From assembly GCF_002531755.2 (NCBI RefSeq), contig NZ_CP034999.1, positions 1 to 64,000 on the forward strand: DNA of 64,000 nt. Reading direction: 5' to 3'. The notes below the pieces were generated by a model. It did not search any database. It was not told the DNA's origin and saw nothing but the letters and a program-made list of their open reading frames with translations. Numbering within the stretch: position 1 is the stretch's first letter; every line of letters begins with the position of its first letter. The position numbers were made by a program, and so were the translations under genes. Below, piece by piece: positions 1-9,199 of the stretch. The stretch comes from Rhizobium acidisoli. Lineage in GTDB: Bacteria; Pseudomonadota; Alphaproteobacteria; Rhizobiales; Rhizobiaceae.

Positions 1-120
1 GAAGAGTATGAACAATTCACCCGTCGTTTCTTTTACGAGAATCATGATATCAAGGGTTTTAAGACGATGGTTGTCATGGATCGCGTAAAAGCGAGTTTTG
101 CTCTGCCGATCAAAGTTTAA
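1..120 (+). CDS. Lrp/AsnC-type regulator, C-terminal end (5' partial)
   Basis: The window opens inside a reading frame of 39 codons that ends at a TAA at 118-120. The tail, with the pattern ENHDIKGFKTMVVMDRVKAS, resembles the effector-binding (RAM) domain end of proteobacterial Lrp/AsnC-family transcription regulators. The start and the helix-turn-helix lie outside the window, so family assignment rests on this short end only. Confidence 0.5.
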   Translation, partial: EEYEQFTRRFFYENHDIKGFKTMVVMDRVKASFALPIKV

Positions 121-291
121 TCTGATTGTTGCATCACTGAGCCCTCGCATGTTTTTCCGAAGATGAAGCAGTGCTGAGCTATGACAAACCAAGTGAGCAT
201 GCCCCACTTTGTCGGCATTGAGCCCCACTTGCGAGCGATTTCACCTCGTCTAAAAGAGCGTGGAAGGACTAAGAGTGGACTCGAAAAGGTT

Positions 292-996
292 TCAACGATA
301 TCCGTATCTTGCCAGCCGCCTGGTGAGCATTCGGATGTGAGCGATGGTTATCCAGGCTTCTGCTGAAGCGATGGATGTCTCGAAGTCCTTGGCCAGCCTG
401 CGGCATCGACCCAACCACGCAAACGTCCGTTCGACGACCCAGCGACGCGGCAGGATTTCGAAACCCTTGGCCTTGTCGGTACGCTTGATGATTTCGAGTG
501 TCCACTTTCCTATTTTCTGCAGCCGCTTTTTCAGCTTGTCGCCTGCATAGCCGCCATCGGCGAAGACATGAAGGAGCCACGGCCATCGGTTGCGGATGGA
601 CTTCAGAAGATCGGGAGCCCCGTCGCGGTCCTGGATATCAGCGCTGTGCACCATGAGACCAACCATCAGCCCGAGCGTATCCACGATGATATGACGCTTG
701 CGGCCATTAATCTCAGCGCAAACGCAGTTTGTCGCGGTCTTGCCCGCATCAAAGCCCCGAATACCGCCGCTTTCAGTAGTCTTGACGCTTTGGCTGTCAA
801 TGGCACCAGCCGTCGGTGAAGCTTCTTTCCCATCCAGCTCCCGCGCCTCCATGACGAGGTGATGGTTGATCCGTGGCCAAAGACCCATTGCCCCCATTCA
901 TAGAAATACCGCTGCACCGTTGGACAGGGCGGAAGTCCTTGGGCAGCATCCGCCACTGGCAGCCTGTCGAAGCGATATAGAGAAGGGCGTTTAAAA
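292..996 (-). pseudogene. IS5-family transposase, C-terminal part (frameshifted)
   Basis: This is the DDE transposase C-terminal two thirds. From about 996 downward it reads NALLYIASTGCQWRMLPKDF, shifts frame near 933 (a C appears missing), runs through PTVQRYFYEW, and shifts again near 890 into the long frame with GAIDSQSVKTTESGG, FADGGYAGDKL and RRWVVERTFAWLGRCRRLAK. The last motif holds the IS5-type catalytic Glu (Y-R-K-like signature). Two frameshifts and the IS66 insertion make it inactive. The N-terminal part is at 3507-3677. Confidence 0.85.
989..996. repeat. 8-bp target duplication of IS66 copy 1 (left)
   Basis: GTTTAAAA at 989-996 is repeated exactly at 3507-3514 on the other side of the IS66 element. 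An 8-bp duplication is typical of the IS66 family. Confidence 0.93.
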
Positions 997-1004
997 GTAA
1001 GCGG

Positions 1005-2624
1005 TTAGCTGATGGCGTCAGGCCTGAAGTTCCACGGCATAAGCGCCTCGAGCTCGGATACCGGCCAGCCTTGAGCGATGCGGGTCAATGTCTGGGAGAG
1101 CCAGTCGAGCGGATCGACGTTGTTCATCTTGGCTGTCTGCAAGAGGGTGGCGACGGTCGCCCATGTGCGTCCACCACCCTCGCTGCCGGCGAATAGACTG
1201 TTCTTTCTCGTAATTGTTTGGGGCCTGATCGCGCGCTCGACGATATTGGAGTCAATTTCGATCCGGCCGTCCGTCAGGAAGCGCTCCAGTGCTTCGCGCC
1301 GGGTGAGCGCGTAACGGATTGCTTCGGCGGTCTTGGACTTGCCAGAGACCTTGCCCAGCTCCTTCTCCCAAAGATCAAAGAGTTCGGAGACGATGGTTGC
1401 AGATTTTTCCTGACGCAGCATGGAACGGCTGTCGGCATCCCGACCGCGGACCTCATCCTCGATGCGCCACAGCTCGGTCATCGCGATGATCGTGTCCGTT
1501 GCAGCCTTTGAGACACCACTGATGTGAAGGTCGTAAAACTTGCGGCGAAGATGCGCCCAGCATCCTGCGAGCCGGATCGTTTCATTGCTGCCGTCTTTGG
1601 CACGCGTCTTGGCGAGACTGGTATAGGCCGAGTAGCCGTCAACTTGCAGGATGCCGCTGAATCCGGCGAGATGACGCACCACGCAGTCAGCGCCCCTACT
1701 GTCCTCAAACCGATAGGCCACCATCGGCGGGCTGGTTCCACCATAGGGTCTATCATCGCGAGCATAAGCCCAAAGCCAGGCCTTCGTCGTTTTCCCCGAG
1801 CCGGGCGCAAGAGTGGGTAAGGTCGTTTCGTCGGCGAAGATCCTTTCACCCTCCTTGACGCGCTCAAGGATGTAATCGGCGCAAATCTGAAGTTCGAAGC
1901 CCAGATGCCCCATCCACTGGGCCATCAACGATCGGCTGATCTCGACACCGTCGCGTAGATAGATTGCCTCCTGCCGGTAAAGCGGAAGGCCGTCGGCGTA
2001 TTTGGAGACGGCGATATAGGCGAGCAGCCGCTCCGTCGGCAGGCCGCTTTCGATGATGTGCGCCGGTGCCAAAGCCTGGAGCACGCCATCGTGGCCGCGG
2101 AAGGTGTATTTGGGGCGGCGCGTCACGATGACCCGGAACTTCGGCGGCACGACATCCAGCCGTTCGGAGCGATCCTCACCGATCAGGACCTTTTCCAAGC
2201 CCACGTATTCAGCAGGGATCTCCGGCTCGATCACTTCCTCGATGCGTTCGAGATGAGCGGCAAAACCCTTGCGCGGACGTGCTGCCCGTTTCGGCTTGTC
2301 CTTGGCCGCGTGATCAAGCTCGCTCTGGATTGCCGAAAGGCCGGTCTCGACTTCCTCGAAGGCAAAGGACACCTGTTCGTCGTTGACGCCAAGGCGCAGT
2401 CGCTCGGAACGGGTGCCATGTTGGGTGCGCTGCAGAACCTTCAAGATCGATGTGAGGTTGGCAATCCGCTCGTTGGCGCTCTTCTCCACCGCCTCCAGCC
2501 GGGCGATCTCAGCTTCAGCGGCCTTCAGTCGGGCTTCTTTCGCAGCCTGCTCGCGCGCCATCGCGAGGACCATCGCCTTCAGTGCGTCAACGTCGTCCGG
2601 CAGGTCGTGAGGGGGCAAATCCAT
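1005..2624 (-). CDS. tnpC: IS66-family transposase TnpC
   Basis: This 539-residue protein is the large DDE transposase of IS66 elements. It has an N-terminal leucine-rich coiled region (MDLPPHDLPDDVDALKAMVL onward), the zinc-finger-associated region, the catalytic part with IFADETTLPTLAPG and LQVDGYSAY, and the C-terminal IS66 signature EIDSNIVERAIRPQTITRKN. Length is normal for the family. The product is the same as that of the second copy at 40847-42466. It starts 77 bases beyond the end of tnpB. Confidence 0.96.
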   Translation of the reverse strand: MDLPPHDLPDDVDALKAMVLAMAREQAAKEARLKAAEAEIARLEAVEKSANERIANLTSILKVLQRTQHGTRSERLRLGVNDEQVSFAFEEVETGLSAIQSELDHAAKDKPKRAARPRKGFAAHLERIEEVIEPEIPAEYVGLEKVLIGEDRSERLDVVPPKFRVIVTRRPKYTFRGHDGVLQALAPAHIIESGLPTERLLAYIAVSKYADGLPLYRQEAIYLRDGVEISRSLMAQWMGHLGFELQICADYILERVKEGERIFADETTLPTLAPGSGKTTKAWLWAYARDDRPYGGTSPPMVAYRFEDSRGADCVVRHLAGFSGILQVDGYSAYTSLAKTRAKDGSNETIRLAGCWAHLRRKFYDLHISGVSKAATDTIIAMTELWRIEDEVRGRDADSRSMLRQEKSATIVSELFDLWEKELGKVSGKSKTAEAIRYALTRREALERFLTDGRIEIDSNIVERAIRPQTITRKNSLFAGSEGGGRTWATVATLLQTAKMNNVDPLDWLSQTLTRIAQGWPVSELEALMPWNFRPDAIS

Positions 2625-2700
2625 GGCAATAAGTAGAGCACAAAAACAGCCGTTTTCCCAACCATTACAGCGGCATGATTCATTCTTGCCGCAGGCGCTG

Positions 2701-3046
2701 TCAGCCCGTCAACAAGGGGCGCCTGACCTTGGTCGGGCGGATCTTTTTCCAATCCATTCCGGCCAGCAACGCCATCAGCTGAGAATGGTCCAGACGGATC
2801 CGTGCCGCCGATATGCCCGGCCAGCAGAAGCCCTGATTCTTCCAGGGTTTTCGAATAGAGGCAGACCCCACTGCCATCCCACCAGACAATGCGAATACGA
2901 TCGGCCCGTTTCGACCGGAAGACGTAAAGCGCGCCATTGAAGGGATCGAGACCGCCATCCCGCACCAGCGCCATCAAAGAGGCGGCTCCCTTGCGGAAGT
3001 CGACCGGCTGGCACGACACATAGACCACCACACCCGAAGCGATCAT
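2701..3046 (-). pseudogene. tnpB: IS66 accessory protein TnpB, frameshifted
   Basis: The start MIASGVVVYVSCQPVDFRKG is the conserved TnpB (IS66 Orf2) N terminus. Compared with the intact copy at 42542-42886, one extra T near 2838 shifts the frame after SKTLE. The true C terminus (MDWKKIRPTKVRRPLLTG) is then found in a different frame ending at 2701, while the shifted frame would run on past it to 2579. TnpB is needed for IS66 transposition, so copy 1 may depend on copy 2, unless the extra base is a sequencing error. Confidence 0.85.
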
Positions 3047-3450
3047 GCCTTGCGAACCGCCCGCAGAACCTTCACCAGGTGATCGGGGTCAAAATCGCCG
3101 CCGACGCGCACGACCATATCCGCAATGACAATATCGACCGAACCGTTGCTTACCGTTTCAACCCGCGCGAACTTGATCTGCTTGCCCGTTCCCGCCGTCA
3201 GGGGCGCAACAACGCCCGATGCCAGTGCCTTGCGACGCCATCCATAAAGCTGCGACGGATCCAGGCCTTCAGACCGGGCAACCGCCGAGACATTGGCCCC
3301 AGGCTGCAGCGTCGCGGCGACGATCCGCGCTTTTTCGTCATCCGACCAGTCACGCGGCTTGCGGCGACGCCGGACGGGTTCTGCCGTCAAAACCTCAAAG
3401 GTTCGAGGCTGATTCACACTATCACTCATAGGACTCTCCGCATGACTCAC
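3043..3450 (-). CDS. tnpA: IS66-family TnpA (Orf1, helix-turn-helix)
   Basis: This 135-residue protein has the Mer/IS66 Orf1 helix-turn-helix: RRKPRDWSDDEKARIVAATL, then NVSAVARSEGLDPSQLYGWR. Its stop overlaps the tnpB start by 4 bases, the usual coupled arrangement of IS66 elements. It is identical to the second copy at 42883-43290. Confidence 0.93.
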   Translation of the reverse strand: MSHAESPMSDSVNQPRTFEVLTAEPVRRRRKPRDWSDDEKARIVAATLQPGANVSAVARSEGLDPSQLYGWRRKALASGVVAPLTAGTGKQIKFARVETVSNGSVDIVIADMVVRVGGDFDPDHLVKVLRAVRKA

Positions 3451-3506
3451 GCAGAAAATCGCCGATCAGCAGTCCGAAAGATACGTGGGGTGGCCTACGC
3501 GCTTAC

Positions 3507-3677
3507 GTTTAAAACCTCGCGCAGATCGGTCTTGCGTGGCCGGCCCAGACGTCGTGGCGCGGGCATGAACGGCGCAATAAATTCCCATTCGCGATCGGTA
3601 ACATCGCTTGCATATCGGCTCGTCCGACGGACATATTCCTGTCGGGTGGTTTCAGTCCAGGCCATTGTGCATTCCAT
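3507..3677 (-). pseudogene. IS5-family transposase, N-terminal part
   Basis: The frame reads MECTMAWTETTRQEYVRRTS, then SDVTDREWEFIAPFMPAPRR and GRPRKTDLREVLN, the typical N-terminal domain (DUF4096) of IS5-family transposases. It is cut by IS66 copy 1 and continues at 996. The 8-base duplication GTTTAAAA at 3507-3514 marks the break. Confidence 0.85.
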
Positions 3678-3749
3678 CGAATCTTCGCAAATCCGAAGGA
3701 ATCACAACTGGCTGAAATCACTCAAATCTTTTTGGGGCAGCCTCTTAAC

Positions 3750-3965
3750 CGCAGCCCCTCGCGCCGCGGGAATTGCCATACGGTGTCGTGGGATACCTTC
3801 GGCGATAAACGCCCGGTACGACTCAGGAACACGCTTGCGGTGACCGCCCATCTTCCCAGGCGCGACAGATCCCCTGGGACGGTAACGTTAAGTCACTTCA
3901 TCGCTGAAGACACCGCAATACCGAACCGCGCCACCACCGACCGGCAGATTTCGCCGGCTTCAGTT
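3750..3965 (-). pseudogene. IS630-family Orf1 remnant
   Basis: On the minus strand two frames give ICRSVVARFGIAVSSAMK followed, after a stop and a shift, by GSVAPGKMGGHRKRVPESYR. This resembles the N-terminal helix-turn-helix half of IS630-family transposases. Nothing of the catalytic half is present: the remnant stops where the IS5 element begins. Confidence 0.5.
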
Positions 3966-4103
3966 GCATCAACAACACGATTATGAAGATCATTTGAAAT
4001 GAAGTCGAGTCATAGGATGCTGGCTTCCACTCTAGCCAGCATCTTGAATCACAGATAGCTAAAAATCGAAATTCCTACCGATTCAGCTGAAAATGGAAGC
4101 GGT

Positions 4104-5271
4104 CTAGATTTCGAAAATCTCCCGCGGAAGTGCGGAGAAGGTCTCGGCACCGCTTTCGGTAACACGAAATGTTTCGCTGATCACGTAGCCGAAGTCTTCG
4201 TCAATCCAATTCCCTAGCATCAGGTGGACGTCATGTTCGGCTGAAGCACCGTATGGTCATCCTCCCTCAGGCTGGCCGTAGGTTCGGTCCAGTCAATCCC
4301 GATCGCATAGCCGCATCGCGATTCTTTCTCTAGTCCATGCTTCTTTAGCGTGGTGTTGAAAGCGACGGCGACATCGCCACAGGTGGCGCCCGGTTTGACG
4401 GCAGAAAGTGCGGCCTCCATGCCAGCAACCTCGGCGTCGTGGACCCGGCGAAGGCGATCTGACGGCTTACCGATCGAGTAGGTCCGCATCAGGGCCGAGA
4501 CATAACCGTGACGTACACCGCCCTCTCAAGGTTAATTTGCGATCCCTGGCGGAAAACATCTTCGGTCCAGATAATGTGCGCAGTGCCCGAACGCGGCGAG
4601 GCACAAATGAAAACTCGCCTCAAATCTGTGCCGACTTTGCCATTGACGCCGCGAACCAGCGTCGCGATGATTTCTGCAGCAGCATCCGCCTCTCTTACGC
4701 CCGGACGCATTACTTCTTTCCCTGTCAGCATTCCTGCGTCCGTAATCGCGGCGGCTTCTAGCATCATCTCGATTTCAAGATCTGACTTGACCAGTCGGAT
4801 CCAGGGCACTTCGTTGCTGAAGTCTGCTAATTTTGTCCCCGGAGCCCCGGCCTGGAACCTGTCGATCAACTTCGCCGAGAGTAAGTTGTTTTCAAGCGCT
4901 AATCTCCCACCACCGAGGCCGTCGTCTCGCAGGAAATTAATTAGAGCGTCGAAGCCGTCCTTGTCAGGGTCAGCGATCAGAGCTTCGGGGTAACCAATTA
5001 CCCGGTCCCTTTCCATAAACGTTTGATGCACCGCCGCCGGCGCATCCATACGACGCGTCAAGAAAGTTGGCTCTTCATCTTTCAAGGAGATGACGAGGCC
5101 TTGTGGAATGTACGCCGACTTGGCTGTGTAACCACATAGATAAGTGATGTCTGCAGGGGAGGTGATCAGTAACGAAGTGACCTCGCGTTGTTCCATTTTA
5201 GCCTTAACAAGGGCCAGCCTTCGCAGATACTCGGCCCGTGGAAACGCTTGCGGTCCTTTTGGCATTGTCAT
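4104..5271 (-). pseudogene. doeA: M24-family ectoine hydrolase-like gene, frameshifted
   Basis: The frames together encode a protein of about 390 residues of the creatinase/Xaa-Pro aminopeptidase (M24) fold. It starts at MTMPKGPQAFPRAEYLRRLA behind AGGAAG. RRMDAPAAVHQTFMERDRV and the C terminus ISETFRVTESGAETFSALPR resemble ectoine hydrolase (DoeA/EutD), which opens the ectoine ring to N-acetyl-diaminobutyrate in ectoine catabolism. One frameshift lies near 4500 (after INLERAVYVT) and a second near 4230 (after QPNMT). Other M24 enzymes cannot be excluded. The neighbour at 5370-6076 is also broken, suggesting a decayed catabolic operon. Confidence 0.7.
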
Positions 5272-5369
5272 GAGGTAACTTCCTTTCTTATTGCAGTTGA
5301 ACGCACAAGCTCTCACTGCGTCATTGTGAACTGATTTCGGAAACCCAGCCCGACCTTTTTCTGCGCAAC

Positions 5370-6076
5370 TCAGGCTATGGATGCCATTGTCATCCGGCAA
5401 AGATCGGTGATGTCGTAAACGGGCAGGTTCGCGGTTCGCCGGATCGCGGACGCGACCGTCGGAAATCCCGCGCATTCGAACAGAATAACTGCTATCTCGG
5501 GATGCGCGCCCCGGAGCCGTGCGATGCAGTCGCAACATCTGACTCGATCGCTTTGATGTCCATTGGTGGCGCTGGACGCTTTAGCTCGTCATGCCAATAC
5601 TTACCGCCTTCAATGCCTCCAATCACGACCCGCGCCCGCTCGGCTGGTCAGCAACCCCAAGCAAGTCTTCGCTCAGATGCTTCGAGTCATAGGTCAAGAC
5701 AGCGATTTTGCCCGGCGACGGCACTTGCGTAGCAGTGCTGGCAACAGGATCAGGCTTGACATAACAACAGGCACTTTGACAGCGGCCGCCACCCGCCGAT
5801 TGATGGTCGGATTGAGAAGCCGCAAGTTGAGCTTATCGCGACAGCACCTCGTTCGACCAAGCGGTTGGCGGCCGCTATATAGGCTGGCTCGAGTGCCGGA
5901 TCACCAGAAACGACATTTTCAACCCAAGCTCCCGCTACGATCTCCTGGATCGCTGGGAATTCAAACGAAGACGGATTGAGTATCGAGCCGGGCGCGGGCG
6001 TCGGCGGCTTGCCCCCCGGCGGTACCCCTCGTTCGAGGTTAGAATTCCGAGAGACCGTGTCGTTCGTGAAGTCATG
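5370..6076 (-). pseudogene. Asp/Glu/hydantoin racemase-superfamily gene, decayed
   Basis: The start MTSRTTRSLGILTSNEG follows AGGGAAA. After a frame change come FEFPAIQEIVAGAWVENVVS and AYIAAANRLVERGAV, then VLTYDSKHLSEDLLGVAD, and in another frame ILFECAGFPTVASAIRRTAN ending PVYDITDLCRMTMASIA. These are hallmarks of the aspartate/glutamate racemase superfamily, which includes maleate isomerases and the EutA protein of ectoine clusters. Several frameshifts and a stop make it non-functional. It lies 98 bases upstream of the M24 gene on the same strand, so the two probably formed one operon. Confidence 0.65.
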
Positions 6077-6087
6077 AAGTACTTTCC

Positions 6088-6390
6088 CTAAAGTTGTCTC
6101 GTGTACGCATTTCGCAGGCCTCTCGCGCAGATACCACTTTCAGCCATCTCCGCGGCACGAGAGATGTCGCGCGCCGCGGTGCTGATCATGGCTTTGATAC
6201 CTCCAGGCTTTGTCAGGTCTCGTGTTCGGACAAAGGACGGCACCCGGTCGAAGGTGAAGCGCAAACCCAGCTCAGCCGTGGCCGACAGGTCGCAAGCGCT
6301 CAACCATATTCGACTCGTGACGATAGCGCCTTCCAAGATCCGCTCGATCGCTGCTCCCCGCCTTCTGTGATCACAAACTTGTTCTTATGA
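6088..6390 (-). pseudogene. Unrecognised gene fragment upstream of the racemase-like gene
   Basis: One open frame ends TAARDISRAAEMAESGICAR GLRNAYTRQL just 9 bases before the racemase-like start, which suggests it was the preceding gene of the same minus-strand operon. No start with a ribosome site is visible and the upstream frame is closed. I do not recognise the family. Confidence 0.3.
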
Positions 6391-6773
6391 GATACAATAT
6401 TCCTCGTTTCGAAGCATGTCAAACGGCAATGCCTGCCCGAACAATTGACTAGCCGATCTCGAAACAGGTCACAGCATTCACGCTATGGAGATGCGCCGCC
6501 GGCGCGTGGACTGGCTTTCTCGCTGTCCTGTGCGCTTCCCATCTTTGGCGCCGATGCGCCTTTTGCCGCCGAGAAGCCTGTAAATTGGCGCAGGGAGCTC
6601 CGGTTCACATATAACCGCTACCGCCGCCACCACTTATAGCCCTGTCGCCAGGTGACCAGGTTTGCCCTCAAGCGTGCTGCGTGTGCGTTTGTCCCAGCGA
6701 GAAAAGATATATATTTTCATTGAAGTTGTAATATCGTTATTATAGCTTTGGCATACCACTGGAGACGGAGCTG
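6391..6773. other. Intergenic, no gene seen
   Basis: This stretch separates two divergent decayed genes. It contains only short frames without similarity that I recognise. An AT-richer part at 6700-6760 (with TATATATTTTC) could hold the promoter of the PLP decarboxylase gene, but no clear -35/-10 pair stands out. Confidence 0.4.
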
Positions 6774-8045
6774 ATGACGAAAAAGATGACTTTCCCGCAA
6801 AAAGGCCTGGAAGAAGCGGCAATTTGGCAGGCGATGGAGTGCGCGAGGCAGGGCGACGTGGACTGGAGAGCGGGACGTTTGCCGGGCTTTTACGTTCATT
6901 TCGCCAATGATGATGTTGATCGCATCGGTAAAATCGCTCTGGAAAAATTCCACGCGACAAACGCGTTGGACTCAGCGCATTTCCATCGATCAAGAAATTC
7001 GAGTCGGAAGTTGCCGAATGGGCCTCTCCCTTTTTCACGGGGTGGCGGTGTGGCGAGCATCACGTCGGGGGAACCGAAAGTATTTTCATCGCTATGAAGA
7101 CTGCGCGGAGTGGGCCAAGGTTACTCGCCCCGAGGTCACCAAGCCGAAAATGCTCATTTCCCACAGTGCGCACCCGGCCTTCGACAAGGCAGCAAAGTAC
7201 CTGGCCTGGGAAGTCGTGAGAATATGCCGCGTGACGACTTCAAAACGGACATCGCCGCGCTGAAGGCAGCTCTAAGATGAACAAACGATCATAATGCAGG
7301 ATCGGCGCCGCAGTTTACCATGGGAGTTTTCGATCAGATTGAGGAACTTGCTGCCCTCGCATCGGAGCGAAATATCTGGTTTCACACTGACGCTTGTGTC
7401 GGCGGCTTTTTGTCTCCATTCGCCGAGCAGAATGGACACCAGATCCCGCTTTGGGACTTTCGAGTAAAGGGCGTAAAGGTCGATTTCTGCAGATTTGCAC
7501 AAATATGGCTTTGCTCCAAAGGGGGCTTCGATTGTCGCCTTTTCAGATGCGAGTATCAGCAGTACCAGGTGTTTTGACTTCAACAACTGGTCGCGTGGAA
7601 GGTACGTGACATCCACATTCGCCGGCACCCGTTCTGGCGCCAACATTGCTGCTTCCTGGGCCGTGATGCGGTTCTTGGTAATGAAGGCTATTGCAAAATC
7701 GCAGAAACAAATCTGGACGATACGTGAAACGCTTATGCGCGAGATCCCGACAATCGAGGACTTGTTTGTTTACGGTGATCCCGAACTTACGGTGATGAGT
7801 TACGGTTCAAAGTCGCTGGACGCGGCCGATATTGCGGCAGGTCTCGCTGCAAGGCTGGCATACTGTGCACCGTCTCTCAATCCACCCGCGATCAATTTGG
7901 GTATTCTCAGTCTCGCTTTGGGGAAGTGGTGGAGGCCTATTTAACGGACCTTCGGGACGTTATTGCTCAGCTCAACGCGGGCGAAAAATCCTTTGATCGT
8001 TTCCCTCATTGGAACCTACGGGACCAAATGAGGATTGAACGTTGA
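6774..8045 (+). pseudogene. PLP-dependent group II decarboxylase / sphingosine-phosphate-lyase-like gene, decayed
   Basis: Three-frame reading gives an almost complete protein of about 420 residues: MTFPQKGLEEAAIWQAMECA, GFYVHFANDDV, PKMLISHSAHPAFDKAAKYL, PQFTMGVFDQIEELA, WFHTDACVGGFLSPFAEQNG, HKYGFAPKGASIV (with the PLP-binding Lys), NNWSRGRYVTSTFAGTRSG and the end WNLRDQMRIER. These are group II PLP decarboxylase motifs, closest in pattern to sphingosine-1-phosphate lyase-like enzymes. At least six frame changes are needed (for example near 6985, 7060, 7220, 7480, 7550, 7670 and 7860). Substrate unknown. Confidence 0.75.
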
Positions 8046-8089
8046 GTAACCTGGACCCGCGGCAGCTACTCCCCGAGTGAATTACAACG

Positions 8090-8807
8090 CTAGCCGCGTG
8101 TCTGATTCAACAATGCCGCAGCCGTGATGATACTGGAGATGTAGGTCAGCGCCTGGTCGATATCCAGCCGTATCTCTTCGGCAACGGCTGCGGCATCTCT
8201 TTTCTCGACCCCGCTCGCGATCCTTTCCCGCCAGTCGCCGCGCCGGCTGATATCGAGGCAATATAGTGGGGGTACAGCAAATTTCAGATATGGTCCCGTC
8301 TTTCAGCCAAAGGGAATTGATGATCCGGATAAGGTCGGGCATGCTGCACGCAGCATAGAGCTCAAACTGAAATTTATAGACCAGCGCAATGTCGGTACGC
8401 CGATCGCCAGCAGCGCGAGCCGTTTTCAGTTTTTCCGACGTCTTGCGTAACGCGTCTGCAATCTCTGGCGTGCCCTTAAGTGCAGCGCGCTCTGCGCAAA
8501 GCACTCAATGTGCAGACGGATATCCTTAAGTTCGGCGATTTGCTCGGGCATCAAAAGGGGGACAACCGCGGACCTGTTCACTTCACCCTGTAGGACCCCC
8601 TCGGATATCAAGCGATAGAGGGCCTCACGAACAGGTGTCGGCTCATAGACAGGTTCTTGGCAAGGTCTCTAATAGTGATTTCTCGCCCGGAGAGAAATGG
8701 CCACCGCGGATCAGCGCTCCTAATCGGTCATAAACCTGGTCTCTCAAAACGGCGGTTGTCGGCGTGATCAAATTCCCACCTCTGGCTTCCTTATTTTGAT
8801 CAATCAT
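8090..8807 (-). pseudogene. GntR-family regulator with FCD domain, frameshifted
   Basis: The gene starts MIDQNKEARGGNLITPTTAV and shows an N-terminal winged-helix segment (LRDQVYDRLGALIRGGHFSP) that loses frame near 8690 and again near 8630. The C-terminal FCD ligand domain follows in pieces: LISEGVLQGEVNRSAVVPLL, ELKDIRLHIECFA, RAALKGTPEIADALRK, then LDIDQALTYISSIITAAA to LNQTRG. It was probably the local repressor of the neighbouring catabolic genes; it is now broken. Confidence 0.75.
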
Positions 8808-9199
8808 TTAAATCGACGACGCATCTGTAACAAGACGCTGCAGACTCAAAATCATCCTATTCACCTTAGCTAGCCACTGGCACCGTCTTTGGAGGGCGCC
8901 AACGGGCTTAGAGCAGATTTGCCTATTTTCTCGTTGACCATGTCGAGGTGCGCGCACTCGGAGTAAAAAGCCTTCAGAGGCAGTCCTGGATCGTGTACGT
9001 GAGGCAGTGATGAATAGAAGTTCTCCCTTGAGCTCTTTGCTTCTCGAAGGTCCATCGATAGGCAGGATTTGCATCGTTCCGACGTCCCCACTGCGATGCC
9101 CCGTATTTCGTTGACCGGGCGAAGTAATACGGTGCCGGTCAACGACTATATTCAAAAAAAGCGGCCTCTCTTCCTTCCCGGTTTGCCTCGCGTTGTGTG
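8808..9199. other. Region without recognisable gene
   Basis: Two overlapping minus-strand frames (8808-9155 and 8870-9142) are open, the second containing PLKAFYSECAHLDMVNEK, but neither has a convincing ribosome site or a family I recognise. Given the decayed genes on both sides this is probably the remnant of another gene of the same cluster. Confidence 0.35.

Larger units (their letters stand above)
997..3506 (-). mobile_element. IS66-family insertion sequence, copy 1
   Basis: The element of 2510 bp begins GTAAGCGGTTAG and ends in the complement of GTAAGCGCGTAGG, so the terminal repeat starts GTAAGCG at both ends. It carries tnpA, tnpB and tnpC in order on the minus strand and is flanked by the direct repeat GTTTAAAA. 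It is nearly identical to the element at 40839-43346 but two bases longer: an extra T near 2685 (between tnpC and tnpB) and another near 2838 inside tnpB. Confidence 0.95.
273..3744 (-). mobile_element. IS5-family element A, interrupted by IS66
   Basis: Imperfect terminal inverted repeats are visible: GAGTGGACTCGAAAAGGTTT at the left (from 273) against the complement of the right end at 3722-3744 (GAGGCTGCCCCAAAAAGATT). TAA-type sequence lies outside both ends (269-272 and 3745-3748). Removing the IS66 insertion and one target duplication leaves about 950 bp, a normal length for an IS5 element with one transposase of about 290 codons. Exact ends are inferred from the weak repeat. Confidence 0.65.
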
